Positions 1 to 11,632 of a DNA stretch of 64,000 nt are shown one piece after another. The notes under the pieces were generated by a model. The model saw only the letters and a list, made by a program, of their open reading frames with translations. It was not told where the DNA came from and ran no database searches. The DNA comes from Taiwanofungus camphoratus (lineage: Eukaryota; Basidiomycota; Agaricomycetes; Polyporales; Taiwanofungaceae), in NCBI GenBank assembly GCA_003999685.1, contig CP021226.1, positions 558,001 through 622,000 on the forward strand, read 5' to 3'. How positions within the stretch are numbered: the first letter of the stretch is position 1; the number at the start of each line of letters is the position of its first letter. The position numbers and the translations under genes were made by a program.

Positions 1-1
1 T

Positions 2-2117
2 GCGCCATCCTCTGAACCACCCTCAACGTCGCAGTCTGTAGCAACCTCAGCTAGTGACGCCAGCAGTGCTAGCGCATCAAGCTCGGCGCCTACCTCAGAT
101 TCAACGAGCAGCTCTGCGAGCGATGGCTCGCCGTCCTCTGTATCGTCATCTGCTTCGACCTCCGGCTCGGCCAGTGCTTCCGACACGCCTAGCGCGTCCT
201 CTGCTCCGACCAGTATCGGCATATCCACTTCTATTAGCATCCCGACTTCATTGAGCTTAGACACTAGTTTGTTCCCGTCGCAGTCAACTTCGGACAGCGG
301 CTCTGTCAGTTCCAGCTCACCGACGTCTGCGCCTGCGTCAGGTTCCGCTTCGAGCTCGGGCAGTGCGAGCCAGACAGGGTCGGTGTCAGTCTCGACCTCG
401 GATAGCGTGTCTGGCACTGTCACGTTCTCGATCCCAATCTCCGTGTCGCTCCCGACATCGATCGGTGGAAACTCGTCGGCATCTGGGTCCTCCGCCAGTT
501 CAATCAGTGGCAGTCAGTCGTTGTCGGGAAGTGGATCATTGACCTCGGCCCCGGTCAGCGGGACCAGTGTCTCGGGGAGCCAGACGATCACGTCGGCGCC
601 ATCGGACTCGACATCGTTCAGCGGAAGCTTCTCACCATCGCAGTCCATCTCCGGTTCGGGTTCGGTAAATGCAACCAGCATTTCTGTTAGCCAGTCTGTT
701 CCCACGTCGTTTAATGGGTCGAGCTCTGCTTCCGCCAGTATAACGATCTCCGCATCAAGGTCAGTCCCTACTATCACTTGTGTTCTCATGCGTTTTTAGT
801 GCTTACTTGGTATTACCTCGTAGTGCTAATGCAACAGCAAGCTCATCTGTCTCCGCATCAGCTTCTTTCAATGAGTCAAGTATTTCTTTCTCGGCGAGTA
901 GCACTGCGAACGCAAGTTCAAGCAGCTCTGTGGTCATCAGCTTCCCATCTGGCCTTTCAAGCTCGTCCTTGCCGACATTCACGTCATTGTCTACCGTGCG
1001 TTCCTCACCGACGCCTTCGGACCAGTCGCAATTTAGCTTTTTGACGGCGTCGTCACTCATTCTTGCGTCAACGTCAAGCTTGACTTCCCCAACGACAACG
1101 CTAACGAACCCCGACCAGCCCACGTCTACGGTCTCTATTCCTAGTAGTACCACCCCAAACGCTAGCCCATCGTCAGTTGCTTTGCCTTCCGGATTGGCTG
1201 CACGTATATATCCTTCAGATGGTGTGCAGCCGGGGGTGGACAACTTAGATGGGTTTACGTTGATCAGTATCCTGTTCGACTCAGGTTTGAACTGGGAGTT
1301 GGTCGCTGAGAACACGCAGTCTTCCGGCCAGCTATTTGTGTGGATGCCTATTATCGTGTACACTGCCCTGAACACTACGTGTACGTATTCCCTCTGGCCG
1401 TGTTGATCATTAGCTTACTTTACTTTTGTGCTCGTTGCAGCGGATCAGGTCAAAACGTTTGCTCTGCAGGTGTACGAGCCAGCGTCATACCAAGGTCCTC
1501 AGGACGCCAGTCAGCTCGGGACAATATGGCTTGCATACATTCCTACCGACGATGTGAACAATTTGGCTCAACAAATTAGAGATGAGAATTCTCCATTCTA
1601 TACCGCTTTAGGTACTCCTTACAGCACGCTGGCTCAGCACGTTATTCCTTCTTTCGCAGTCGATTCAGTGCCCGCCCCTGGCTCTGGATCTGGTGGCGGA
1701 AGTTCCTCTGATAATAGCGCTTCAACGTCCAGTGCTTCATCTCAGTCAAAGACCCGTGAGGACGCGATCATTGGAGTGGTCAGCTCCCTTGGTGGAATCA
1801 CCGTGATCGCCCTTACCTTCGTTGTTGTTCGTGCTATCAAACAGCGCAGAGAGCTGGCTCATCGGCGCATAGCCGAGCCTGCTGGTGATCCGGCTGAATA
1901 TAGTGGCGAGCGTCCTGACGGTCAAGAGTTCGACAGGGACAGTCTTGGTGGACAGCGTAGGCGGAGCTTCTATTATGCCGCGGACTCGCTACGCGGGTTT
2001 CAAGAGACTGCAGCTGTCGCAGCCACTACCTTTGACGATGGGATGCGGGAGCGGAGGACTGTGGCGCCAGGAATGATCTCAACACCCATTCTGAGAGAGA
2101 ATACGATGAGTTGGTAG
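2..2117 (+). CDS. MSB2: Msb2-like signalling mucin (5' partial)
   Basis: Membrane sensor of the Msb2/Hkr1 family, which feeds surface and osmotic cues into Cdc42/MAPK signalling in fungi. The reading frame is open from base 2, so the start and signal peptide lie outside the window. Exons are 2-759, 824-1380 and 1441-2117, with donors GTCAGT and GTACGT; together they give 663 residues. The first 390 or so are almost all Ser, Thr, Ala, Gly and Pro, a mucin-type O-glycosylation region. A folded juxtamembrane region follows (IYPSDGVQPGVDN to about HVIPSF), matching the Hkr1-Msb2 homology region in layout. Then come a Gly/Ser linker, one transmembrane helix (VVSSLGGITVIALTFVVV), a basic stop-transfer stretch (RAIKQRR) and a cytoplasmic tail of about 95 residues. 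The call rests on this architecture and on remembered family features; another Ser-rich single-pass sensor is the main alternative. Confidence 0.75.
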
Positions 2118-3218
2118 ACACCTGAGGATTCTGCAGGTCGTGTCTCAAGGTTTTCGTGTCCTCGAAGTTTATTTGACGATTTGAGGCACGTATAGATACC
2201 AGAATCAAAAGATATTGAATTTGTTTAGGTGTTCGTTTGCGTTTTGGGCTTTCGTCGCGTGGGTTTTTTTGATGGCAATGTGTGTACAAGGGTGATCGGT
2301 TGCGTCGTATCTTTACGGGGCTCTCAGTGCGGGAGGTGCGCTCATTCTGTGATGTTATACTTCGACACCCTCGCTCAATTTCCTTGTTCTCATACTATTG
2401 CATCTATCATACCATACCTTCTCACACGTATACTTTACCCTTTACAGTATTTATTAATGTGGACTATTCGAGAACTTTTGTCCTTCTTGTCGTCCAGTTG
2501 GTGTTTTCCCGTCGCACTGGCTGCCATTGTATGCATACTGCTTTAAACACGTTAGGCTAGAATATCATTCGTACGCCACTTCTGACTTCAGCCTGTCGGC
2601 GGGGACGTGAAGAGAAGATCTAATTTCGATCCTCTTTCGAGCGTAACATAAGTTGAGGATTTTTCAGCAATTACCGTCCAGTACTGTCGGTGCAGTCAGA
2701 TTCGTTCCAACGAGGAAGGCGTACTACCAATAGACTATACCGAGATGTGCATATCGCGAACATGATGAAGTATATTATATTCATAGAACCGTAAGATATT
2801 ATATAACCAGACCATGATTGTGAACTTTACCAGTCATAGCAGGATAACTATTCCGTATCGGAAGTACGTCAGGAATCATGTCGTTGAGATTCGGTTAAGT
2901 CACGCCGAACGAGGTATGCTGCCCAGAGTGCTCAGCCTTGGAGGCTCGCAAAGAACATAGTGGCATGTACACATCGAGTTGTTCGTTGTACGGCGCACCC
3001 TGAAGTAGGCTATGGGAGTCCTGATACTGTTACATTCCTGGCGGCAAGTCGTCGGTAACGGAGAGATTCGCTTCTCACACTCAATTTCTGTTGGATGTGG
3101 TTACATAACTTGCTGGTGGAAGCTGAACCAGTTAGCCATTGGGTGAGATCGTTCCGTTTCTGATATGAAGAACGCTTACATTCTGTCGATAGTAGACATG
3201 CCCTCATTCTCGTTATGA
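2118..3218. other. Convergent 3' intergenic space
   Basis: About 1.1 kb between the ends of the Msb2-like gene (+) and the next gene (-). It should hold both 3' UTRs. The open frames here (for example 2229-2560) have no coding character and match no domain I know. No RNA gene or mobile element is visible. Confidence 0.5.
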
Positions 3219-4817
3219 TTATCTGCACAAAGTGAAAACGCTCTTGAGTGTTTCCCACCAGGTCGACTTCTCGACCAACGTGACGTTTTGTTCGCTTTCG
3301 TATGCACATCCTTCCGGTTGCATTACTATCGTAGGATCCTCACTGACGATATCTTCACCAGGAGAGAATGTACTCGAAGAAGATTGATCGTCAAATCCTG
3401 AATCAGTGTCACTGAAATTACTATCGGAAGAGCTGGTCGTGGAAGTCGTGGAGGTCGTCAACCTTGGTTTATACTTTCGTCTTCTGGGCACAGTCCAAGA
3501 GGGTGTGTGCAAGCCCGTTGCAAAACCCACGGCCTCACGACACTGCCTGTCCTCGTCCATCCGGGCCCTCTTCGGTGACCGAGATATTGTACGACACACG
3601 GAAACTGGAGCAGGTGGAGAAGTCTCCTGGCGGGGCCGCTTGTTCGACGTCACAACAGATGGATGACGCATGCTCGACATATCAATGCCTTTCCCCTTTC
3701 TCGGTGTGTCGTTCCCTATGTATTGTTGCGATCGTCTATATGCTATATCCGGGTTATTTTGGGTTTGTAAATGAACAGGGTGTGACAAATGACGGGAGCA
3801 AAGATTGGTTGTCGCCGAGGCAGCAGAGGAAGAACTTGAAACAGAGGGGGACCTTCGCATGGAAGACCGCGGAAGACTTCCTGGACGAAACGCCTGCTGT
3901 CTTCGCGATTCTGAATCATGCTGCCCTCGCCAGTGCTTTGTTTGACTTCTGCGGAAGGCATCAAGTGGCTCGAAGTTGCGCAGCAATAACTGTAGATCCT
4001 GTGCAGCGATGAGATCGACGGAATCCCAACAGTCTATTTTAGGGGCCGCCGAGTATCTCGTATGCAGCCCTTCGAAGTCCCGAAGAAGTCTCTCGAGCGG
4101 TGGTCGGATCGCGGAGTCTGAGGATGTGCTCTGGGTCGCTATACGACAAGAAGGAGCATACTGCCCATCCACGACGTGTGGTCTCCAAGCGCAGATAGCG
4201 CGACAATTGAATTGACTCAATGATGCTTGCATGTCATAAATTGCCCTGTTTACCCTTCTTCTGTGGTCCATTCCTTCTTCAGATATGATCCATGTGATGG
4301 TAGAGTCAAGCACTGCGACCAAGGCATCCAAATACTTGATCATGGCTCGTATGGATGACAGTGAGAGAATATACTCGGGACTGCGTCCATCGGTATGCTT
4401 TGACAGTGACTCTCGTTGTTGATGGACACATATGACCTGTTACGCAGGAAGATACATATTATGATCATAGATAAAGAGTCGTCAGCAGGAAAATCCGAAG
4501 ATACTTACGATGGGGATCACCGTCTGAATTACCTCATCCGGTAACAGCATAGATAGCTTGACGAGAAAAGATTGCAAATATTCGACGAGTTGTGATAGTG
4601 TCTCGAAAGCAGCATCCGTCTTCAGACGCTCTCTGGCAGGCAAAGTCCACGATGGTAGCTGCCTCTTGTCTGCATACGATAATTCTATTAGATAGATCGT
4701 CGCAAACTGACTTGTCCACTCACCAGAATCATAGGACGTTATGAGATCCTGAACTCTGCTAGCAGCTTGCTCGAATGTCAAAACTTGCGAAGGTTGGAAC
4801 AAAGTCTGAAAGGGCAT
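3219..4817 (-). CDS. Uncharacterised disordered protein
   Basis: Not recognised. Three exons on the minus strand, 4817-4724, 4669-4509 and 4436-3219, join in frame through consensus GTGAGT and GTAAGT donors into 490 residues from MPFQTLFQ. The first 200 residues or so look helical and ordered (for example RERLKTDAAFETLSQLVEYL). The rest is low complexity: Ser runs, Arg/Lys-rich patches such as RSPKRARMDED that could be nuclear localisation signals, and a Thr/Ser/Asp-rich tract before a Trp-containing C-terminus (STWWETLKSVF). The layout suggests a fungal lineage-specific nuclear or regulatory protein, which is inference only. The 3' end converges on the Msb2-like gene. Confidence 0.65.
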
Positions 4818-6960
4818 GGTCGGAGATGTAACATCTGCGACGAGGGGAGATATCCATCTTATGCTGACCGCACAACTCGATCTAATTGTGAGAGAACCGC
4901 GAGAGACGATTCAAACCGGCTGCCAAGGTTACACGAGACGAAAGTCTCGTATGTCAAGAAATATGATTGATCGTGACAACCCACATTAGGCAAGCAATCC
5001 TGTTGCGCCAGACGAAAACAAAAAGCAAAGTTGATTCCGACCACTCCAGAGATGGGAGACAAAAGGGCGGCATCCTCTGGAAACATGATACATGAGCGGC
5101 TATGCATTTCGCGGATGCTTCGCGATCCGTAAGACAATAGACCATGTCATCTTTCTCCCAGGAGTCTTAATGCGCCGCAGGGCCGCGGAACCTATGTTGA
5201 TGGCAAAACCAACTGGAAGGGGTCAGATCTACAAGTGATACATACTAACACCGGACGTTAGTAAGGACTGCACTTTTCGTCCATGGCAATATTCTCGATA
5301 ATATTTGAACGGTGCTTAAAGTTGCAAAGTCATTCGCTTTGTTATGGGACAGATTACTCAATCACGATGTAGACACTGTAATACAAAGCAATCGCAAGAG
5401 CGAAAGAACGGTGTATGGACTCAGATAGTCTGATAACATGATAATGCGCAATAACGATGTCATGATACATACGAATATCAGCACTGAGGTGCAAGAAATT
5501 GTGCTATATACTGTCTGGAAAGTCGAAAGACAATCCAATACTTCGGTCGTATTCACGATATAATCGCCCTAACTCAGGCCTTCAGGCCGTTCAGTTCCCT
5601 TATGACTTCTTGCCATTCGGTATCGATGGCCTCGGTTTTGAGAACCCTTGACAGTGCATCGGTAGTGAACTGCTGATCACGGGTGAATATACAATGTAAT
5701 CCTGATGTAAACTCGCTTTGTACTTGCGTTCAGTACGAACACATATTCTGAGGAGATGCGCACCTACACGAGCGTCGCTGCACATAGAAAAACCAGTTAA
5801 TGACTTGGGTTAGATAGAAATGTTGCTCTGGCTAGGAGGTATTGTACTGGCTGGAACCGGTTTGACTAGAGGGTGGCACTTCATGGCGGCAGTGTTGTCG
5901 TTTTTGGTAGGAGACGATGGCTCTTCCACAGTGCTACACATGCGATCGAAATGGTTAGTTTTATGAGTATAGGTACCACTGGTCCAGAATGGTCAGTGAT
6001 AACGCAAACTCCGTGAAAACCACCTCTGTGAAAACCACCTCTAAAAAACGCACCACGACACCATCGGTGGCTTATGCACCCAGCGCAACAATCTGGCTCA
6101 TCAAGTTCCAAAGTTGTCGGGAGGGAGGAATATGTGATGAGAGGCACGATACTACCAGATACGCAGCATCATCAAGCATAGTGAGAGATGGTTGAATACC
6201 ACGTTAGACTTGATGTGGATGTTCCAAGGAGACAGGTTGGCTACCTGCCAGAAGAGAGTAGTAATGAGCCTCTGTCAGCGTTGTTTCGCATGGCGTCTTA
6301 ACACAAGTAGTAGAACTACCAAAACTTGTTGCCATACGTCGGGCACGGCCCCAATACGACGGTTGCAAGAGAATCCCTTCGAGGAATTCAATGTTGTGAA
6401 GACAAGTGCCGAACACTCATCTTCTCGATTCTTGCACTGAGGCTTTATGCCATGCTGGGCACTTGTTCCAGGACAAACGATCATGAACACCATCTTATAG
6501 CACACTTCAGAGATACTAGTAAGATTGCTTCACGGCAGCGCCTGAAGAGATGGTGAATCAAGACGGTCGCACCCAGCCAAAGAAGAGCCCCACATCCGAG
6601 CCTGTCACGGCGGGTTTGAGCGAGCCGTGACGTCTTGGACCAAGCGTCAGACTGCCGGGTCCCAGTAACAGCTGAACAGGAAAATGTCTTTGATTGCAGA
6701 TACCTGGGTCTTCTGAAACTGAAAATATCAAGCAGCATTGTGACACAGGGGGAACTGCAAAATTGCTCAATAGTGAGCACTATATTCCATCTTAACAAGC
6801 TTAAAAGACAAGCTTAAAAGGCAACCCCTCTGCAAATGCCAGCAGTCCGTTCGCAGCAGGGCTGTTGTCCGGCAGCTCGGCAAATTTGGAGCTGGTCCCC
6901 TTCGTTCAAAAGGATTCGCTGAGAGCTCTACGCCATGCACACCCAGTGCGACCCGCTAGC
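4818..6960. other. Gene-free stretch
   Basis: About 2.1 kb upstream of both flanking genes. All frames are short, overlapping and without recognisable domains. The frame of the downstream gene stays open back to about 6805 but has no ATG there, so an unseen upstream exon cannot be excluded. A 15-bp tandem duplication lies at 6013-6042. Confidence 0.4.
6013..6042. repeat. 15-bp tandem duplication
   Basis: Two perfect adjacent copies of gtgaaaaccacctct in non-coding DNA. Probably a slippage product; no function is suggested. Confidence 0.8.
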
Positions 6961-8864
6961 ATGAAGACCACCCCAAGCACGGTGCTGGCATCTCTCTCGT
7001 GTGCCTTATCGGCTGACAGCTTCGCCATTATCCTGGCAAAGTACCTCCACCCAGCCCTCGATGCCCTTCCCGAGGATTTCCAGAAGACAATCTGTTCTGG
7101 CTTGCTCGAGGCACAGAGAGATTGTGCAGAGATCCAGACGCTCATCGCAAAGATCAACTACGAGCGCCTTCGAGAGGAGCTGGAAATGGAGACGAAGACT
7201 CTGGAGAAACATGCCCGACGAGCTTCATACGGCACAGAGGAATTGGGCGATATAATGAAAGTGGTTTTGGACAAAATCAATGGCTGGTTGCCTATACTAT
7301 GGAAAACTGGTGTTGAGAAGGGCATTGAGATCCCTCTCATACATAGGTGCTTCTTGTTGTGCAAAAGCATCTTGAGTCGGGTTGGCACTGTCGCTGATAT
7401 GTGAGTGGTTACCATTCATGTCTGTTATTGTTCTCACATGCAGCATCTGAGATTTAGGAGGAACGTACATGACTTGAAGTATGACATTCAGATCACCGAT
7501 ACACAGGAGACAGTAGTGTACAGCCAACATGTGCCTACCAATCAGGCCCTCCTGTGGGCTTGGCGAGAGCTTGCTTTAGCCGCACTGGTCGTCCACCAAA
7601 ATGACATATTAGCCAAGGCCATGATTTATGATTGGCAACAATTGAAGATACTTAGCGACGTAGAGAGCAATTTGAGACCAGATGGTGGTATGTCCAATGT
7701 GCTGGCCGGCTTGATATTTTTGAAAGGTCTGACATACTGAGTAGACAATTCTGGTGATGACGGCAATATCTATATCGATGCTCATTGGACGGAAGGAATG
7801 AAAACAGCGGTGTCACCATTACGCACGCTGTTCGTGTCGACTCGCATGCAAGCCTTTGAGAAGATGCCTAGCATACCGCTATATCATTCGCTTGTCAGGA
7901 CATCCCCCGACTTGCGTGCAGCGTTACTCAAAGCTACACGTGCTCACATACAAGGGAATCGAGGCAGCACGAGTCCCTCAATCCCATGGGCGGTCGCTGC
8001 GGAGATCTTCTGTCTGGAGAACCAGCTAGCCGACCTCCTTCAGCTGAACGATGCCATCCCGGAATTCGGATCAAATCCGGATTGGTCTGTGGCGCGGAGG
8101 CGCATTGCCACTTACTACGGGACGCAGTCAGACCCAGATCTGCGTGCGAAGGGTCTTGAGATCGTCAAGGCCGGACTGGAAAGAGAGACTTCTTCGGGGT
8201 GGTTTGAAATCGTCAGAGCATTCCCCTGTTGGTCGATTGCGTGGCGCTGGCTGGAGGGCCAGATCGAAGAGGGCAAGCTCACCGCGCAACGGAACCCAAG
8301 AGCCTCTGCCCGGGAGCAGGCCCGGCGAAACAATATCTTGCGGAAATTCGGGGGTATCATCAAGGGTGGACCGGATAAACATCTATACGAGCGAGGGTAT
8401 GGCAGAGACATGCCTGGTGTGGAAGAAAGTGATAGCGATTACGAAGAGGAAAGAGAAGGAAGATACCCGGACATCGCAGGGAACATACGGGCGTGGATCG
8501 ACGTCCTCGCCTCTTGGTCATCCCAGGACGATGCAATTGAGGTTCTTGACTCAATCACTGTAAGCAATGGATCCTGCTTTGATGTAGATGGTGTGGTGGA
8601 CATCCTCGAGGATATGTGAGTCTTTCCTTTCCCCAGATATTGTCCAAAACAGATGCTAACGTGCGCAGATGTTTAGAAGGTGAGGGCAAGTATCACATTG
8701 CGCAGGGCTTGCGGGCTCTGTATAATGTATTCAATAGCTCTAGCAAGGAAATTATTGAGAAGCCTGCGTCAGTTGCCCCTCGTACAATTACTGAAGAAGG
8801 TCGGCATGCTAGAAGCATGAGGTCGGTGCCGATCTTGAGTTATATGATGTATCCAAGCTATTGA
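6961..8864 (+). CDS. Uncharacterised four-exon protein
   Basis: Not recognised. Exons 6961-7400, 7458-7687, 7745-8615 and 8669-8864 keep one frame through GTGAGT, GTATGT and GTGAGT donors and give 578 residues from MKTTPSTV. This start is the first in-frame ATG after the upstream stop. The protein is mostly helical and has many Trp/Leu-rich stretches (CWSIAWRWLEGQ, WIDVLASWSSQD) and one acidic patch (EESDSDYEEERE). It has no signal peptide, transmembrane segment or catalytic motif that I can identify. The helix-rich, repeat-like layout may indicate a scaffold or solenoid. Splice quality and frame continuity argue for a real gene; the N-terminus is the least certain part. Confidence 0.65.
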
Positions 8865-11632
8865 TACATACAATGTCTCGGCTGTCGATATGGCCCGTGA
8901 GGCGAAGGATATGCATTCCATCACCAAAGTTCGTTGCAGCACCTTGTGATTAGTATGTATTCTGTCTTTGTAACATTACGTGTGTCTCCCTGTAGTCATT
9001 GATCCTTATGTTACTCTTGTATCCCAGTGCGCAGATCTTCCAAATCTCGTTAGAATCTATATTGTAGGTCACAAAATCGAATGCATTTCAGGCTGGCAGA
9101 ACTCACCATACGTCAACGGCTCAAAACTTTGCGTTGGAGAGGGAACGGTACGTAAGTACTGATTAGTGTTGGGACCAACTTGGCATGGTGGTTGGTGTAG
9201 AGTAAGAAAGTGGTTTTGCGCATGCATCCTCAAGGTAGGCTCGTCATATAGAATTCTTGGGGGTTTTTGAACAGCTCGGTGGACTCCCGCTACTTGTAGC
9301 GACTCTTTGAGACATTTCTGTCCCGAGGTTCAATACAATTCCGTCGAAACCCTCCAAATGCCTGCCCTGAACTATCACAACTTCTAATGTTCAGAGTCTG
9401 CGTTCAATATGCTCCAGGACGGTCACGATACAGTAATTTGAGACTGCGCGGCGCGCCAGCGAGTGGAGACCGCAACACCACAACGCCGGCATCTCAGTAA
9501 GGTGAGCAAACTAACCGTATGCAGGTGCTATATTCGGAGCCTGTTCTCGGATGTTAGAAATGGTACTCTACCAACATATGAAGTTATGATACAGTGAGGT
9601 GCACGGTGTACTGGACACCAACTCCAGGCGAAAGTAATGCAGCGGAGCGCCGATCGAGGGCCAAACACCCAAGCGCGCGTACTGCTAGTATATGCCTGTG
9701 ATAGTCTATAGCGTATGCCTGATTTTCTATTGGTAGTGACTGTACGACCATTCTAAAATTCCTTTCCAGGTTCGTGGAACATAAGTCCTCTATCATCGCA
9801 GACAGGGCCCAATTGATGACGAGCCGTGAAACATACTATCAGTAGTTGGCATGGTAAACTTCACAACGGTAATTTCGTGAATTGCATCCCTACCCTCTAA
9901 AAATCTGATAGTAATTCATTGTATACACAATCAGATATCCTTAATATGGCCATCAAGTCCGATTACAGAAAACATGCACAAGTAAAGAGCAGTGGAAAAC
10001 CACTTCGATAATTAAGGTGCAGAGCGACTGGTATTGCAACCGAGGTTGCTTTCGTGTTCTACATTGGTGTCCCGGAAAAACTCTTCAGAGTTACATGTTA
10101 CATGGATAGTCATCGTAGACATTTACGCGGCACAATCCACTCTCGATGCCTCTCAAGAGGAATCCATCGGTACGAGCCTGCCAAGATTGAAGATGTGACA
10201 ACCGCCGCAACTCAGCTCGCGGCTGCGTGATTTTTGACAGTTTATTGCCGTTTGCAGTAAAGCTGGCACGCGCGCATTTTGCTCGTCTTCGACAGTCAGG
10301 AAAGACGTATCTGTAGCTCAATGAGAGACCGGAACACCCCATATAGAGGGTGATTCTTGAAGCCCTGAACGAGGGCTATTCAGCCCCACAGATATCATCA
10401 TGTTATGTGGTGAATTCCATCGATGCCATTTTGGCCCTGCTCTGTAGGCAAAAAACTCCCTCTAAAGACAAATGAATGTACTTTAAAATATTGTTTATTA
10501 CACCAAAGAGATCTGTTTGCATGTCTAAAATGAGCCCCAACAAAAAGAATGGCAAGCAAGCATTGAAGCTGAATTGAGGGATTATATGAAATATACAGGT
10601 CCATCAGCAAAAGTCCCCTGTTACTTTTTTGCTTCTTTTTTGTGCTTTTCTTTCTTATAATCTTGCCACAAGCATCAGAGGACTACAAGACAATAAGACA
10701 ATTATTTTCCAAAAATCTTTTGATTAAAAATGATTAGGAAGGATTTCTAAAAGGAAAAAAATAAGGTTTCAAAGCAAATGTCAGTCTTGTGGTCTTTCAT
10801 TGCTTGCTTCTCAAAAACATTTTTCTTCCAGAAACCACTTTAAGCCGATTTTAAACAAAATGTTTTTGAGAAATATTTGTCTTATTGTCTTGTAGTCCTT
10901 TGATGCTTGTGACAAGAAAAAACAGCACAAAAAAGGAGAAAAAAAGTAACAGATGGTTTTTCCTGATGTGAACCATGTCAGGCCTAAGCCCAGCTATTCA
11001 GCTGAGCCAGGCCTCGCACATCAATGCATCACTATTAGTAGGGAATACATACATATAGTATAGCTAGTTAGGTGTTCCCCATTGATTTGTTCCAAGCTCA
11101 ATGAAAAGACTGAATCTCTTTTGTATGTTTGCACCTATGTTCTCACTCATCTACAACAGTAATCTTCATTGAGCACTGATGAAAGTGCACCCAAGCTGCT
11201 AAATTTTGAGAACCCATCAAGTCGGCCAGAATAAACTCATGGATATCCATCTTGACCATTGCAATCTTGTGGACCTTCTCACTAGGAGATAGACAATTGC
11301 AGCATTTTGAACTGGATTTGTCTCTGAGATTGGAATTCCATCACACAATCTTGGCCCTCTTGACCTCTTGACTCATCAATCAAGGAGTCAATCAAGAATT
11401 CCTCGACTTCTGTTGACGCGCCAACTCAACTATGCCAACACTGTAATAATCTATATGGTGGTAATCATCTTGATCTGCTACATTTACGTACTACCTATAT
11501 CAGCATCAACAGATTTATTGTGCAAACATCACTTATCTATATGTTATCTGGGTGAGAAATGGCACTAAATCCATGACTGAGTAGTTGAGCGGCAACCGAC
11601 CTAAGTTCCAGACCTGTACTCATTCCCAGATA
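8865..11632. other. Long gene-free stretch containing a foldback element
   Basis: About 2.8 kb between the 3' ends of two convergent genes. No coding sequence is recognisable. From about 10390 to 11560 the DNA becomes clearly AT-rich compared with both sides and carries a foldback structure at 10616-10954. The remainder (10955-11560) may be a decayed element of unknown type, but I could identify no protein remnant in it. Confidence 0.5.
10616..10954. mobile_element. AT-rich foldback (long inverted repeat) element
   Basis: Two arms of about 80-90 bp face each other across an AT-rich centre. Left arm 10616-10706 and right arm 10876-10954 share long matching blocks in opposite orientation, including ctgttactttttt, cacaagcatca, ggactacaagacaataag and tttttgtgct. 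A second inverted pair, ctcaaaaacattt near 10810 and aaatgtttttgag near 10859, is nested between them. There is no open frame. I could not define a target duplication, so the exact ends are uncertain. It resembles a non-autonomous foldback or MITE-like DNA element; a decayed inverted duplication is the alternative. Confidence 0.6.
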
